A stretch of 64,000 nt of DNA. Origin: Nitrospiraceae bacterium (GTDB lineage: Bacteria; Nitrospirota; Nitrospiria; Nitrospirales; UBA8639). Shown here one piece after another: positions 42,535 through 51,077 of this stretch. Position numbers and translations under genes: made by a program. The stretch spans positions 1-64,000 of the forward strand of contig JACKFF010000005.1 of NCBI GenBank assembly GCA_020632595.1, written 5' to 3'. The stretch's first letter is position 1; each line of letters opens with the position of its first letter. The notes under the pieces are model-generated. The model was given only the letters and a program-made list of their open reading frames with translations. It did not search any database and was not told the origin of the DNA.

Positions 42535-42747
42535 TCAACATTCCAGGCTGTGGGCAACAAGGACGGAACTCTCCCCGATTTCCGCTACGGCTTGTTCAAG
42601 CACATTCACCCACTCATCACAGACAGGCCTATTCCAGTCCCGTTGCTGCACACGAACAAATTCTGGGTTCGCAGCCTCCCAAAACGTTTGCCAATGGGCA
42701 TGATCAGAATTACCAATTCCCGGAAGAATGAGAGTAGGAACATTCAC
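42535..42747 (-). pseudogene. Truncated duplicate of the RBBP9-family hydrolase
   Basis: A 70-codon fragment, starting GTG 42747, with the same opening PTLILPGIGNSDHAHWQTFWE and continuing to VAHSLEC, the nucleophile elbow, where a stop ends it; the acid and His are gone. Homology to 41515 also covers the upstream 60 bp (GCAGCAYCCTTGCC and neighbours). The break lies at about 42540. It is a remnant, not a working enzyme. Confidence 0.85.
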
Positions 42748-42954
42748 GATAATTATTCTTTCTGCCCTTTCTTAAGCGAAGAAAGCAGCACCCTTGCCAA
42801 GAGAGAGGAATGCAAAAATTTTCTACTGTGCAGCTATGGGGCAGGGTCCCCTCAAGTAGAGAGACACCACTTCCCGCCCAGCCAAGCTTTCTCGACTGAA
42901 AATTGCCCATTTAACGGAGCACTTTTCGGACGATTGGTAGTCGGTGGCCTCATT

Positions 42955-43755
42955 CTATGCACCGACAGACAAAGGGTCGATGCCTACAATTGACCCCTCT
43001 TCCAAGGCCAAATTGAAGTAACGCCCAAGCCAAACATGTATTTCCCGCACCTGAGGCTTAAGGTTCGAACAGTACAAATGTCTATTAAGTTCGCGCCGAA
43101 TCACCTTCATTTGATCCGTAGGAAGCGCGAGGTGCGGAGCAGTCTGGTTGAGGAAGTCAAGAAAACGCCAACCGTCAACCACGTCCTCCCGTAGGTAGGA
43201 TGCTAAAGGCCAAAGGCTTGTCATATTGACCTGTGCGACTTCCCCATAAGCTTCAGTGGAGAAGATAATGCGTGGATATTTGGCGAATTTCTTCTCAAGA
43301 TTGTAAGCCTCAATGAGTGCAGGCCCAAAGCACAGATCCTGTTCATGGCAAAGCTGCCCAAGGTAAACGCCTCCGCGTGCATACACACCGATTTCAGCAA
43401 GATTTCCAGAAAGAAACAACAGGGAGGTGACAAGTCCGGTGATAGCGCGATCGTTGAGAGCTGAAGAAAGGACCAAGCAGTCAGAGAAACTAGAGCCGCG
43501 TTCGGCTGCGGCGTATTCATTGGCCAACCGCTCTGCCTCGGCTTGCGAATCCAGGACATCTTCTTGCCTTAATCGGGCTTCGATGACGTCCACAGGACTA
43601 TCCCTTTCCCAAACAGGGCGCGCTAAAATCACTTCGCGGAGGACCTGCCGTATCTTTCCCTGGAGGGCAGGGCGATCGAGACTTTTCCTAACGAGATCAC
43701 CAAAACCCAGAATGTCTACGAAGGCGCACAGCCGTTGCTCGTAAATTCCCTGCAT
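42955..43755 (-). CDS. Class III nucleotide-cyclase-like protein
   Basis: 266 residues; ATG 43755 follows AAGGA. Pattern of class III adenylate/guanylate cyclases: CAFVDILGFGD (strand 1, acid Asp14), FSDCLVLSS (second acid Asp92), RGGVYLGQ at 127-134 (like GIHTG) and FGPALIEAYNLE at 143-154, aligned to the canonical GxxVNxAxRLE. In that alignment the transition-state Asn and Arg are Ile147 and Asn151, so activity on a standard cyclase reaction is doubtful; uridylate or cytidylate cyclases of defence systems are a possible relative. It lies 114 bp after an HNH endonuclease gene on the same strand. Family assignment is my own reading of motifs. Confidence 0.55.
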   Translation of the reverse strand: MQGIYEQRLCAFVDILGFGDLVRKSLDRPALQGKIRQVLREVILARPVWERDSPVDVIEARLRQEDVLDSQAEAERLANEYAAAERGSSFSDCLVLSSALNDRAITGLVTSLLFLSGNLAEIGVYARGGVYLGQLCHEQDLCFGPALIEAYNLEKKFAKYPRIIFSTEAYGEVAQVNMTSLWPLASYLREDVVDGWRFLDFLNQTAPHLALPTDQMKVIRRELNRHLYCSNLKPQVREIHVWLGRYFNLALEEGSIVGIDPLSVGA

Positions 43756-43869
43756 CTGTATCCTTAGCCGTTCAACATTTCGATTGAGTGATGTGAATTA
43801 GCCGACAGCCCAATGCTAGCGAATCGTCCTACTCGAATTGGTAGTTACATGAAGTATCCATCCTAAGAA

Positions 43870-44856
43870 CTACCGCGCCCTCAATTCTAAAATTTTTCGA
43901 TTCGCGACATCGAAGAAATGACCTCGTCTGATATCTCGGGGTTCTCCGATAAAGTCACTAGCCAAACTTACTCGGTACCTGACCCAATTAAACAAGGCCA
44001 CTTGGGCTACGATTGAAACTCTATCTTGTGCCCAATTCGTAGTTATCAAATGGCCGAGTCGCCGCCTCCCACCAACCGATTCGTCTCCGAGAAGCGCAGC
44101 AGCTTGAACATCAATCATTTTATAGTTCGGGTTTTCACCTTTGCGTATGTAACGCCGCATTACGTCGAATGAAGGATGCTGAACAAACTCCGAACCTTGC
44201 CAAAATACGAGATAATTAAACGCGATTTTCGCGATTGCCCGAAATATGCTGTGATCGATCCTGCCTTCCAGTTCACACAGAGTTGAGTGCGAACGCTCGG
44301 GTGGCACAACTTCTCCACCGCCTCGAAACGAAATACCCTTCTCGCCAAGCTTATCCCTGAGTAGTGCCTCATCTATTGCCAGGCCGCGAATGGGTTCGGG
44401 ATGCTGCGACTGAAAGCCATTTTCCCGTAATTCAGGTTCTGTGGGAATTTCATCCAATAAAAAGTACTCGTACTTGTTGGACGGGGACATCAAGAAGCCA
44501 ACCTGAGGAAGTGGCCGAAGAACGATATTCGTTGCCTCCTGTGAGTACTCCCTATATGCGTAAGCCCCGGAGAAATCGCCCTCGAAGATCCTGAGAATTA
44601 TTCGGCTATTGCGCCCAAAAGGGCGGAACTCCTCAGGATTTCTGACCCCATACTCATACCTGGAATGCCCCTCAAAGCTGTCTCGAGCTAATGCAAGTTC
44701 CAGCTGGTCACCGAAATATTGGTTGCACAAGTCACAGACTTTTCCCCGCAGGGTAAAATTGCGCCGGAATGCTCCAAAAGACTGCGGTACTACATGCTCT
44801 GCCCTCAGAAAGGAACCTTCGGGCTTGTACTCTTGACAGTAAACGCAGCGTAGCAT
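43870..44856 (-). CDS. HNH endonuclease (HNH_5-like)
   Basis: 328 residues. N-terminal zinc-finger HNH: CxxC at Cys4/Cys7, AEHVVPQSFG (Glu20, His21) and CDLCNQYFGDQLE (Cys41, Cys44, Asn45), the arrangement of the HNH_5 family. The middle and C-terminal 250 residues have no motif I recognise. The His of the beta-beta-alpha finger is kept, so nuclease activity is likely. ATG 44856 has only a weak ribosome site. Probably forms a two-gene unit with the cyclase-like gene downstream, in the accessory part of the window. Confidence 0.75.
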   Translation of the reverse strand: MLRCVYCQEYKPEGSFLRAEHVVPQSFGAFRRNFTLRGKVCDLCNQYFGDQLELALARDSFEGHSRYEYGVRNPEEFRPFGRNSRIILRIFEGDFSGAYAYREYSQEATNIVLRPLPQVGFLMSPSNKYEYFLLDEIPTEPELRENGFQSQHPEPIRGLAIDEALLRDKLGEKGISFRGGGEVVPPERSHSTLCELEGRIDHSIFRAIAKIAFNYLVFWQGSEFVQHPSFDVMRRYIRKGENPNYKMIDVQAAALLGDESVGGRRRLGHLITTNWAQDRVSIVAQVALFNWVRYRVSLASDFIGEPRDIRRGHFFDVANRKILELRAR

Positions 44857-45544
44857 GAGAAATCACCACTGACGATTCGTCTGTCTTAACAATTACTCTG
44901 CATATGATGCGGATGATTCGGTTTCTATCCCATGTAAGTTGTCATTGAATTGTGTAACAGCCATAATTTTCAAGATATCGGAGACTTACACAGTTGCTTT
45001 CTTTTATCAAGACATCTTACGCCGAACAGCCTGACGATCTCCTCGTTGGCCTTAGATGACACGGCTTTGCGAGATCCCTCGTTCCACTCAGGATGACAAC
45101 CCTAAAAATGACCTATGCATTTCATGGTTCTTTCGACATTCAGCAGACAGTGTCTTACCAGTGGAACTCCAGCTTGTTACCACTATAGGCATTCCCAATA
45201 AATTCCAAAGCATTCTTGTAAGGATAGGCCAACCTCGTTGCCGACTGAACGATCAGGGTTGGCAGGAACCTCGTTCCGATCGTGAAAGGCAATGGAGAAT
45301 ACCCACATTCCTACGACTCGCGACCGCCTATTGTCTAACGCCTCCTGCCTGGCCTCTGGGGCGGATGCTCTTATTCACCGGAAGCCCTTGTCCGAGCCCT
45401 TCGACAGCGCCGGAAAAAGAGCAGTGGGCGATTCATTTCTATTGTCCTGATTTTGACACAACCTGAATGGTTTTCCGAAGCGTTTGGCCCCATTCCTTTA
45501 AGAAAGATCTTCAATCTTCCGAGGATTTTCAAGGAAGGGGTACA
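44857..45544. other. Gene-free gap with dispersed similarity
   Basis: About 690 bp. The stretch GAGATCCCTCGTTCCACTCA near 45069 resembles common dispersed elements. CCCAATAAATTCC near 45195 resembles 40530. A frame at 45056-45466 has no ribosome site or known relatives. The next gene may have an earlier start at 45467, but ATG 45545 has the good site. Confidence 0.4.
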
Positions 45545-46717
45545 ATGAATCTGACGACTCACAAATTGTCTTCGACCTATACGGCATCTCTCACCGCGAC
45601 TGTGGCCCAGACGATGATGCAGTGGCACTCGACATTCCTCAAGCCCATTCTCCCTGCCGTCTTTTTTTTCGCCGGCGTGACCTATGACACCCTCACATTA
45701 ACACGCATCGATCGATTGCTGGATAATCTGATAATCCTTCTCTACATCACACTCCTGGGCACTCTCATCATCCTCACCGGACGGTTTCAACTGGGACTGA
45801 TTCCCTCAACACCGGACATACCCGGCTGGAATGTCCTGAGTCTGATGCATCGGGCCCGTCCGCATTTTGGCAAGGCCATGCAATTTTTATTAGGGGGACT
45901 GTTCAGTGCCTATGCCATCCTCTATTCCCAAAGTGCATCATGGTCCACATCCGCCATCTTTTTAGGAATCATTGTCGGGTTGCTGATCGCCAATGAATTT
46001 CTTTCCAAACGATATTCCAGTCTCAAAATGCTGGTGGGCCTTTTTACGATCGTCACCTTAAGCTTTATGACCTTTTTCCTTCCTGTCCTGACGGGATGGA
46101 TGAATGCGGGAGTCTTTTTAACCGGTGCCCTCATCACCATAGCCGTCGTATGGGAAACCGTCCGCCTCACCCTCCGCGGCATTCCCAATCTTCCCATTAG
46201 AGCTTCCTTGAGCATTGGTTTTCCGGCTTTTGCCCTGGTGGGTCTGTGCACCACGTTATATTTTTTAAATTGGATTCCTCCCATTCCCCTCTCCCTCAAA
46301 TCCGGAGGCATCTATCATCACATCGAAAAGCAACAGAATGAGTATCTGCTCACCTATGAAGATGGTCCCTGGTACGCTGTGTGGAAACGGTCCGATGACC
46401 GTGTCGGAACGGACACACCCGTCTATAGCTTTTCATCCGTGTTTGCTCCGATCACGTTGCATACCACCATCTATCACCACTGGGAATGGCGACCACTCAC
46501 CAAGTCGGCTGAATTCATCACCACGGATCGCATTCCCATTTCCATCACCGGAGGAAGAGAACATGGCTATCGCATGTACACCATGAAACAACGGCTCCAG
46601 CCTGGTGAATGGCGGGTGAATGTGGAGACGGAAGACGGGCGACTCATCGGACGCATGGCGTTCTCAGCCGAAGCAAATTATTCGCCCTCCCATGAATTGA
46701 CGACCATCACACAGTGA
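45545..46717 (+). CDS. DUF2914 membrane protein
   Basis: 390 residues from ATG 45545, preceded by AAGGGG. About seven hydrophobic segments in the first 250 residues (ILPAVFFFAGV, LLYITLLGTLIIL, FLLGGLFSAYAILY, FLGIIVGLLIA, LVGLFTIVTL), then a periplasmic DUF2914 domain of about 110 residues (GPWYAVWKRSDDRVGTDTPVYSF, HHWEWRPLTKSA, RLQPGEWRVNVETEDGRLIGRMAFSA). Function unknown; the domain is often linked to envelope or outer-membrane stress proteins. Confidence 0.82.
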   Translation: MNLTTHKLSSTYTASLTATVAQTMMQWHSTFLKPILPAVFFFAGVTYDTLTLTRIDRLLDNLIILLYITLLGTLIILTGRFQLGLIPSTPDIPGWNVLSLMHRARPHFGKAMQFLLGGLFSAYAILYSQSASWSTSAIFLGIIVGLLIANEFLSKRYSSLKMLVGLFTIVTLSFMTFFLPVLTGWMNAGVFLTGALITIAVVWETVRLTLRGIPNLPIRASLSIGFPAFALVGLCTTLYFLNWIPPIPLSLKSGGIYHHIEKQQNEYLLTYEDGPWYAVWKRSDDRVGTDTPVYSFSSVFAPITLHTTIYHHWEWRPLTKSAEFITTDRIPISITGGREHGYRMYTMKQRLQPGEWRVNVETEDGRLIGRMAFSAEANYSPSHELTTITQ

Positions 46718-47087
46718 AGGATTTTCCCTCTTTCCTCGAGCATGTTCATCAGGTTTCGTTTCGTCACGCCGACATGATTTCTGACAAACGTTTTGCCCCG
46801 GGTTCATCACGACAAAAAAAATTTAAAAATTCCTGGAATTAATTGCTTAGACGTTGTAGTATAGATTCCATATCATCATGCACAACTATCGAAACACTTC
46901 TTGCTTACATCATTCCCTCTTCAATTTCGCTCCCGAACATCGCTTGGCATTGCAGAACGATAGCGCCGATAAATTTTTCGCGTGACGTCCTACACTAATA
47001 ACGGGCTCAAGGGTTCCTATTCACAGACTCACTGCTATGGTAGGAGTGAGCTATCACTGCGGCTTCGACGTCGCATCTCATTTGAAA
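46718..47087. other. Gene-free gap before the lysine-rich protein
   Basis: About 370 bp, AT-rich between 46800 and 46870. It likely contains the promoter of the small lysine-rich gene; I cannot name its elements with confidence. Confidence 0.35.
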
Positions 47088-47100
47088 GGAGGTGAGTGTT

Positions 47101-47229
47101 TTGGCCACAAAGAAGAAAGCTCCAGCCAAGAAAAAGGCTCCAGCCAAGAAAAAAGCTCCAGCCAAGAAAAAGGCTCCAGCCAAGAAAAAGGCTCCAGCCA
47201 AGAAAAAAGCTGCCACGAAGAAACGGTAA
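47101..47229 (+). CDS. 42-residue Lys/Ala/Pro-rich histone-like protein
   Basis: TTG start after the perfect ribosome site AAAGGAGGTGA (GGAGG at 47088-47092, 8 nt before the TTG). The peptide is MATKKK, five copies of APAKKK, AATKKR; about half of all residues are Lys or Arg. The five repeats are encoded by 18-bp units at 47119-47208 differing at one base. Such Lys/Ala/Pro tails occur in histone H1-like and Hct-like nucleoid proteins. It probably binds DNA or RNA by charge; activity unknown. It has its own terminator. Confidence 0.8.
   Translation: MATKKKAPAKKKAPAKKKAPAKKKAPAKKKAPAKKKAATKKR
47119..47208 (+). repeat. Five tandem 18-bp units encoding APAKKK
   Basis: GCTCCAGCCAAGAAAAAR repeated five times without gap, the last base A or G. 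In-frame, so array length can change without breaking the gene. Not a CRISPR array: no spacers. Confidence 0.95.
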
Positions 47230-47250
47230 TTTTCCCAGTGTGCGGACATT

Positions 47251-47283
47251 ACGCCGGATGGGGCATGCTCCATCCGGCGTTTT
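47251..47283 (+). terminator. Strong Rho-independent terminator
   Basis: ACGCCGGATG and CATCCGGCGT form a 10-bp perfect stem (longer if the inner G-C and G-T pairs are counted) with a short loop, followed by TTTT. It ends the transcript of the lysine-rich protein 22 bp after its stop. Confidence 0.9.
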
Positions 47284-47539
47284 GGTAGGGTCAATCTGTT
47301 CTGCCGTCAATCAGAACAACGGTCATCTTAACGAGTCTTTTGTCGGTCTCCCTCATCTCCACTCTTTCCATCATTTCTCCATTTGACCTTTCTGCGGACC
47401 ACCGCTCACCTCTCAATGGGCGAGCAGGCTTCAGCTCTTGACTCCACGAACTCCACCTGGAATGATCCTGATCTCCACAGGTATTGAGTGAACACCAGAC
47501 AGATGTTCTGCTTTTTAGTTTCTTAGAAGGGAATGTGAT
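47284..47539. other. Gene-free gap
   Basis: About 255 bp between the terminator and the peptidoglycan-binding-domain gene; only a promoter and a GAAGGGAA ribosome site before 47540 are expected. Confidence 0.35.
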
Positions 47540-48463
47540 ATGTCGCTACACACCGGTAAATTAGTCGGATTGATGGCTCTGTATGTCTTCGTGGGTATCG
47601 GGACAGTGCTTTTTTCCAATGGCTCCGGCTTTGCCTCGGGCGAAGAGGTGAACCCACCCCACTCCCCAAAAAAATCTTCTGAATCTTCATCGCCCCCAAC
47701 CCATCAATCCCCGCAAACGGACGCTGCAAAAATGTCGTTAGACAAGAAGGGTCAGGAAGAATTGGAGGCGTTACGGAAAAAGCCGGATGAATTTCGTACG
47801 TTGATGACCGGCGTGCAGATTTTTCTCGGACGCTTTGGGTATGGAGTCGGACCCTATACGGGAACGCTCGACCAAACGACCAAGCAGGCATTGAAAGCCT
47901 ATCAGGAACATTCAGGGCTCTCCCAGACCGGGGATCTCGACTTTCCCACGCTGAAACGTCTCACCGAGGATGATCGCCTCTTGAACCGTGTTGTCCCATT
48001 CCTTCCCCCACAGACCTTTCAGGATCAGGAATGGGGACAATGGGTGGAAGTCCAGGGATCCTGGATGCTCAAAGAAGGCAATACCGACGATGTCCTGCAA
48101 ACCTCGCGCATCACCTGCATGAAAGAATTTAAACGGTGTATCGATTCGACCGCTTCCCTGGTGAATGCGAATGTGCCCCAACTCAAAGTGCATACGCATG
48201 TCTATGATATCCAGGAATGGGATGACGCCAATATCGTGTCGGCACCCTATGACGGAGAAGCCTGTGCCGTAAGTATTTTACGAATCTCACGGAATCCTCC
48301 TCTTGTCACCCGTTTTCTTTCTTTGCAAAACAAACCGGGACCATGCGCCAAGGTGCAAGCCGAAGACCGACAATACGTTCTGGAAGATGGTCCAAAAATC
48401 TACCAGATTCTCCGGATGCAAAAGGCTGAGGCCATTCAACAAATTCTGCAAGTCACCAAGTAA
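47540..48463 (+). CDS. Secreted peptidoglycan-binding-domain protein
   Basis: 307 residues. Signal peptide LVGLMALYVFVGIGTVLF, then a Ser/Pro-rich linker and a PG_binding_1 domain at about 95-150 (FRTLMTGVQIFLGRFGYGVGPYTGTLDQTTKQALKAYQ), the three-helix fold that anchors proteins to peptidoglycan. The C-terminal half (WGQWVEVQGSWMLKEGN, CMKEFKRCID, ILRMQKAE) has an unknown fold with a possible Cys pair. Likely periplasmic or outer-membrane linked. Converges with the small zinc-ribbon gene. Confidence 0.82.
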   Translation: MSLHTGKLVGLMALYVFVGIGTVLFSNGSGFASGEEVNPPHSPKKSSESSSPPTHQSPQTDAAKMSLDKKGQEELEALRKKPDEFRTLMTGVQIFLGRFGYGVGPYTGTLDQTTKQALKAYQEHSGLSQTGDLDFPTLKRLTEDDRLLNRVVPFLPPQTFQDQEWGQWVEVQGSWMLKEGNTDDVLQTSRITCMKEFKRCIDSTASLVNANVPQLKVHTHVYDIQEWDDANIVSAPYDGEACAVSILRISRNPPLVTRFLSLQNKPGPCAKVQAEDRQYVLEDGPKIYQILRMQKAEAIQQILQVTK

Positions 48464-48611
48464 CCCGCTGGAATCCGGGATCAATTATGAGGCTCACGGG
48501 GATAGGACGCGGGACATCGGGGAATCTGGGGCCAGGTATATCCGATATCCCATGCCCTCGGGAGTCATCCTCATGAAGAAAATCCTGGCCGGATCCGAAG
48601 GAATGACCCGG

Positions 48612-48959
48612 TTAACCCTTGCCCCTAAACGCCCAGGAAAAGTACAGCCCGGCCACGGCAATCGTGAAGAGTTGAATGTTTTGGAGTATGGGGCTGCGTT
48701 GAGCCCCCTCCGTGGGGGGAGAGGTAATAAAGTGAAATCCTAAAAATTCCGGTGCCTGTTCCGGTGGCGTTTGCCAAGGAGGGAAGAGGACCGCCAGGAT
48801 GAGAAGGCCCACCATAATGTAGAGAATACGAAGGTTGAGTGGTTCCTGTTTGGAATTCTCAACCGGCTTTCGATCCGCCCGACTCCCGCATTTTGGACAG
48901 AACCGTCCTTGGAGAGGGAGATCATACCCACAAGAAGGACACGGCTTGGTTTCACTCAC
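48612..48959 (-). CDS. Zinc-ribbon protein with a membrane helix
   Basis: 115 residues from GTG 48959; frame open to 49124. N-terminal zinc ribbon with two CxxC (CPSCGYDLP, FCPKCGSR), a basic linker and a hydrophobic segment ILYIMVGLLILAVLFPPW, then a second hydrophobic segment near the end (FTIAVAGLYFSWAF). Zinc-ribbon-anchored membrane proteins of unknown role; sits alone. Confidence 0.7.
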   Translation of the reverse strand: MSETKPCPSCGYDLPLQGRFCPKCGSRADRKPVENSKQEPLNLRILYIMVGLLILAVLFPPWQTPPEQAPEFLGFHFITSPPTEGAQRSPILQNIQLFTIAVAGLYFSWAFRGKG

Positions 48960-49242
48960 ACAGCACCTGATTTCTGTTAAGATGATGCATGTCTCATGAT
49001 TGCTGGGCTTTGCTATCTTGCCCAATTTCCATCGATTCGTCCAGGCGGGACACGCAAAATAATTTGACTCATTTCCCACTGCATTTTTATAATTTCTCAA
49101 TAGATCAGGATTTAATCCCAACATCGACCCTCATTCGTTCCCTAAGACCGGTGCACGTTTCTCCCCCGATATCTCGCTTGACTCCTTTGGCACATGCACC
49201 AACTCCACCATCATTCATGAATCACCTTTGTCAGGAGACACC

Positions 49243-50310
49243 GTGACACCCTCTTCCTTTCGCGTCCTCTCTGTGATTGGAGCCGGAGCCTGGGGAACGG
49301 CTTTAGCTCACCTCCTGGCCACCAAAGGATTCAGCATCCGCTTATGGGCACATGAACCAGAGGTCGCGGAGACCATCCAACGCACTAGAGAAAATTCCTG
49401 GTATCTCCCGGATGTGGTCTTACCCAATTCTATCCAGGCCACGATCAGTCTTCCGGATTGCGTGCAGGGCACAGATGTCATCCTGCTCGCGGCACCATCA
49501 CATGCCATGGCCAATATGGTGAAGCAACTCAACCTGTTATTAAATGAACCCCTTCCCATCATCATCGCCACCAAAGGCATTGAGGAAGGCACATTGCAAT
49601 TAATGAGTCAGGTGGTCGAAAGTCACCTCCCCGCCGTCTGGCATCCGTTCATCACCATTCTTTCCGGGCCCAGCTTCGCATCAGAAGTGAGCCGATGGAA
49701 ACCCACGACCATTTTACTCGCCGGGCGGGATTTCAATCTGGTTAATGGTTTGCAACAAGCCTTCATCACTCCGCAGTTTCGCGTGTATGCCGGACGGGAT
49801 ATGATCGGGGCGCAACTGGGCGGGGCCTTAAAAAATGTCATGGCCATTGGCGCTGGTGTGGTGGATGGACTGGACCTCGGATCTAACGCGAGGGCGGCCT
49901 TAATCACCAGAGGGCTGGCCGAAATGATCCGGTTGGGCCGGGCCATGGGCGCTGATGTCGCCACATTTTATGGGCTTTCGGGGTTGGGAGATCTGGTGCT
50001 CACCTGCACCGGGACGTTGAGCCGGAATTACCAGGTCGGCATGCAGTTGGCCAAGGGCGCGAATATGACCACGTTACGCTCAACCACCAGAACCGTGGCT
50101 GAAGGCGTTCCCACCAGCCGGGCTGCCATGGCGCTGGCTGAACGTTATCAGGTGGATATGCCCATTGTGCGCGGCGTGTTTCAAATGTTGTTTGAAGGGC
50201 GCAATCCACGGCATATTGTGACAGATCTGATGTCCCGATTAGCCAAAGGCGAAACCGATGGCCTTTTTTCCACCAGCACCGCGACCTTTGGCCCCAGGGC
50301 TCATTCATGA
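49243..50310 (+). CDS. gpsA: Glycerol-3-phosphate dehydrogenase (NAD(P)+)
   Basis: 355 residues from GTG 49243, after AGGAGA; a TTG at 49228 is open but unsupported. Makes sn-glycerol 3-phosphate from dihydroxyacetone phosphate for phospholipid synthesis. Motifs: GAGAWGTALAHLLA (dinucleotide), ILLAAPSHAMA, ATKGIEEGTL, LSGPSFASEV, GGALKNVMAIGAGVVDGLDLG (catalytic Lys and substrate), GLSGLGDLVLTCTG, ARNYQVG-like and EGVPTSRA. The stop overlaps larB (ATGA). Confidence 0.96.
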   Translation: MTPSSFRVLSVIGAGAWGTALAHLLATKGFSIRLWAHEPEVAETIQRTRENSWYLPDVVLPNSIQATISLPDCVQGTDVILLAAPSHAMANMVKQLNLLLNEPLPIIIATKGIEEGTLQLMSQVVESHLPAVWHPFITILSGPSFASEVSRWKPTTILLAGRDFNLVNGLQQAFITPQFRVYAGRDMIGAQLGGALKNVMAIGAGVVDGLDLGSNARAALITRGLAEMIRLGRAMGADVATFYGLSGLGDLVLTCTGTLSRNYQVGMQLAKGANMTTLRSTTRTVAEGVPTSRAAMALAERYQVDMPIVRGVFQMLFEGRNPRHIVTDLMSRLAKGETDGLFSTSTATFGPRAHS

Positions 50311-51077
50311 ACCATGACCGGTTAGCGGCCTTGCTGCAACGGGTTCAAGGCGGACACGTTTCTGTCCCCCAGGCCATTCGACAGCTCCGCACTCTCCCGT
50401 TTGAAGATCTCGGGTTTGCCTCAGTGGATCATCACCGGTCGCTTCGACAGGGTTTTCCTGAGGTGATCCTGTGCGAAGGAAAAACACCCGCACAAATTAC
50501 GGCCATCGCTCGAAAATTGTTAAAGGCCGGCGGACCGTTCCTGGCGACACGGGTCTCGCCTGCTAATGCGCGCAGCCTCAAGCGATTGGCCCGCAAGGCG
50601 GTGCATCATGAAATGGCCAGAATGGTCTCGCTTTCCGATAACAAGCGAGACAAGCAGGGGTTGATTCTTGTTGTCACGGCCGGCACCTCCGACATCCCTG
50701 TGGCCGAAGAAGCCAAAGTCACCGCCGAAGTCATGGGCAGTCGGGTACAGACGCTCTATGATGTTGGCGTCGCAGGCTTACATCGGCTCTTGGATCGCCA
50801 GGAAATCCTTCACCAGGCACGAGTCGTCGTCGTCGTCGCAGGAATGGATGGGGTATTGCCCAGCGTGGTGGGAGGGTTGGTTGATCGCCCGATTGTCGCC
50901 GTGCCCACCAGCCAGGGCTACGGGGCAAATTTTGGCGGGCTCGCCCCTCTCTTGACGATGCTGAATGCCTGCTCATCCGGAATCGGCGTGGTGAATATCG
51001 ATAACGGATTTGGAGCAGGCTGTCTCGCCCACCGCATCAACATTAACGGGAAAGCCGGAGTTCTTCCCCAGACGTAG
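50307..51077 (+). CDS. larB: Pyridinium-3,5-biscarboxylic acid mononucleotide synthase
   Basis: 256 residues. LarB carboxylates and hydrolyses nicotinate adenine dinucleotide to begin the nickel-pincer nucleotide cofactor used by lactate racemase and related epimerases. The PurE-like core is clear: ILVVTAGTSDIPVAEEA, VGVAGLHRLL, VVVAGMDGVLPSVVGGL, AVPTSQGYGANFGG and NIDNGFGAGCLA. Start overlaps gpsA stop by four bases, so translation is coupled. larC lies 2.1 kb further on the same strand, behind a minus-strand block; larE is not visible. Confidence 0.94.
   Translation: MNHDRLAALLQRVQGGHVSVPQAIRQLRTLPFEDLGFASVDHHRSLRQGFPEVILCEGKTPAQITAIARKLLKAGGPFLATRVSPANARSLKRLARKAVHHEMARMVSLSDNKRDKQGLILVVTAGTSDIPVAEEAKVTAEVMGSRVQTLYDVGVAGLHRLLDRQEILHQARVVVVVAGMDGVLPSVVGGLVDRPIVAVPTSQGYGANFGGLAPLLTMLNACSSGIGVVNIDNGFGAGCLAHRININGKAGVLPQT

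Noticed and set aside
45056..45466. 136-codon frame before the DUF2914 gene
   Set aside because: Contains a dispersed-repeat-like stretch and lacks a start signal; likely chance.
47119..47208. Tandem repeat as a possible CRISPR array
   Set aside because: Units are directly adjacent, in frame and without spacers.
47007..47294. Long frames on the opposite strand with repeated FFLAGA or LFLGWS
   Set aside because: They are mirror translations of the tandem 18-bp repeat that encodes the lysine-rich protein; the repetitive hydrophobic sequence is an artefact.
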